Assembly (NCBI GenBank): GCA_015494435.1 | Contig: WGBH01000398.1 | Location: forward strand, 1-5,505 | Direction: 5' to 3' | DNA: 5,505 nt | From: Thiotrichaceae bacterium | GTDB taxonomy: Bacteria > Pseudomonadota > Gammaproteobacteria > Thiotrichales > Thiotrichaceae | In this document: positions 4,469 to 5,505 of the stretch, in pieces | Layout: the number at the start of each line of letters is the position of its first letter | How positions within the stretch are numbered: the stretch's first letter is position 1 | The notes under the pieces: model-generated | The model's input: only the letters and a program-made list of their open reading frames with translations | The model's database searches: none | What the model was told of the DNA's origin: nothing | Made by a program: the position numbers and the translations under genes

Positions 4469-5505
4469 ATAAGGATTTTGATGTTTGCGTGATCGGCAGT
4501 GGCGCAGGAGGCGGGCCGATTGCCTACGAGCTTTCTAAAGCAGGTTATTCTGTTGTGGTGCTGGAAAAAGGTAAGTGGTTTACAGAAAATGATTTTTATA
4601 AAGATGAAATGGCGTGTTGTATTCACGAAGTTTTCACACCGAATTTAAAACAAGAACAACATGTGGTAGAGACTGAAAGGGGAGATGGTTGGCGCGTACA
4701 AAAAACCTCTGAATCTTCTTGGAATCTTTGGAATGGCAATCTTGTTGGTGGCTCTAGCAATTTTATGAGTGGATTTTTTCATCGTTTAAAACCGATTGAT
4801 TTTAAATTAAAATCCACCTTCGGCGCTATTGAAGGCGCAAATATGGCAGATTGGCCGATTAGCTATGATGAGTTAGAGCCTTATTATGACAAGGTAGAAA
4901 AAGTAGTCGGTATTTCAGGCAAAGTGGTCAAACACAAGTTTCAAGAACCCCGTAGTAGCAAAGATTATCCTTATCCTCCACTGTCTTCACACCCTTTATC
5001 AAAAATGATTGATAAAGCTTGTGATGAACTGGGCATTACCTCTATTCCTCTGCCGCGTGCGATCCTTTCTAAACCCGCTTTGGGCAGAAGCAGTTGCAGT
5101 TATAATGGCTATTGCGGTGGTTTAGGTTGCTCCACAGGCGCAAAAGGCAGTTCTCGCGCGGCCTTATTAAATAAAGCCGTTGCCACAGGAAAATGTGAAA
5201 TCTATCCTCAAAGCCATGTCACTCGCATTCTAAATAATGAAAAAGGACAAATTAGCGCCGTTGAATATTTTAATGCTAAAGGTGAAAAAAAACATATTGA
5301 TGCAAAAATCTATGTAGTTGCCTGTCAATCGATTGAAACTGCACGGCTCTTACTCAATTCTAAAGGTAAAAAACACAAAAACGGTCTTGCTAATAGCAGT
5401 GGATTAGTCGGACAAAACCTTATGTTTGCAGGCGGGGGTGGTGGCTCAGGACGAATCAATTACGCCAAGTTTTCAGATAAAAAAGTTGAAGAATTACGTC
5501 TAAAC
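4465..5505 (+). CDS. GMC-family FAD oxidoreductase, N-terminal part (3' end outside window)
   Basis: This is the flavoprotein subunit of a gluconate/glucose-dehydrogenase-like complex that oxidises an alcohol or sugar with FAD. The frame is open for 347 codons from the ATG at 4465 to the window end. Features seen: a Rossmann dinucleotide loop GSGAGGG (residues 11-17), Glu34 at the usual FAD-ribose position (VVVLEKG), the GMC signature GNLVGGSSNFMSG around 92-103, and WPISYDELEPYYDKVEKVVG. A cysteine cluster at 211, 217 and 222 (CSYNGYCGGLGC) precedes STGAKGS. In some relatives, cysteines here bind a 3Fe-4S cluster. Next come VVACQSIETARLLL and GLVGQNLMFAG, typical of the second FAD-binding segment. 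There is no signal peptide; the coupled upstream subunit probably supplies Tat export. The substrate domain's catalytic His/Asn pair lies outside the window, so specificity is unknown. Confidence 0.93.
   Translation, partial: MNKDFDVCVIGSGAGGGPIAYELSKAGYSVVVLEKGKWFTENDFYKDEMACCIHEVFTPNLKQEQHVVETERGDGWRVQKTSESSWNLWNGNLVGGSSNFMSGFFHRLKPIDFKLKSTFGAIEGANMADWPISYDELEPYYDKVEKVVGISGKVVKHKFQEPRSSKDYPYPPLSSHPLSKMIDKACDELGITSIPLPRAILSKPALGRSSCSYNGYCGGLGCSTGAKGSSRAALLNKAVATGKCEIYPQSHVTRILNNEKGQISAVEYFNAKGEKKHIDAKIYVVACQSIETARLLLNSKGKKHKNGLANSSGLVGQNLMFAGGGGGSGRINYAKFSDKKVEELRLN

Overview
The window reads as a chromosomal segment of a moderately AT-rich proteobacterium, most likely a gammaproteobacterium. 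The main support is a long, highly conserved aconitase B of the gammaproteobacterial type, together with DUF2282/DoxX genes and a Tat-exported GMC dehydrogenase. A sulfur-oxidising or methylotrophic lineage would fit this gene mix, but that is only an impression. No tRNA, rRNA, CRISPR array, transposase or phage gene was found.

Layout. Bases 2-1666 (+) are the C-terminal two thirds of acnB, whose start lies before the window. Bases 1667-1854 lie between convergent genes and hold two 67-bp direct repeats. Each repeat carries a strong palindrome followed by a T-rich tract, which makes a plausible terminator as well as a repeat element. Bases 1855-3072 (-) hold three genes read right to left: a small secreted DUF2282 (bufferin-like, BufA1) peptide, a tandem paralogue of it carried as a lipoprotein, and a DoxX-family membrane protein. 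Bases 3073-3382 are a divergent, AT-rich control region with a candidate promoter and repeated GCGTAA boxes on the bufferin side. Bases 3383-5505 (+) hold a thioredoxin-fold lipoprotein, a Tat-exported gluconate 2-dehydrogenase subunit 3-like protein, and the FAD subunit of a GMC oxidoreductase that runs off the window end. The last two overlap by 4 bases.

How the genes may work together. In described bufferin operons, a DUF2282 precursor is modified on cysteines by a DUF692 (MNIO) enzyme with a DUF2063 partner, and a DoxX protein is often encoded alongside. Here the precursor is duplicated and DoxX is present, but neither modification gene is visible. The peptides would therefore need an enzyme encoded elsewhere, or they act unmodified. 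The lipoprotein form is the most unusual item: the same four-cysteine core as its secreted twin appears anchored to a membrane. The plus-strand cluster looks like a periplasmic flavin dehydrogenase, in which the small subunit probably carries the flavoprotein through Tat, with a membrane-anchored CxxC thioredoxin encoded just upstream. Its substrate and electron acceptor cannot be read from this window.
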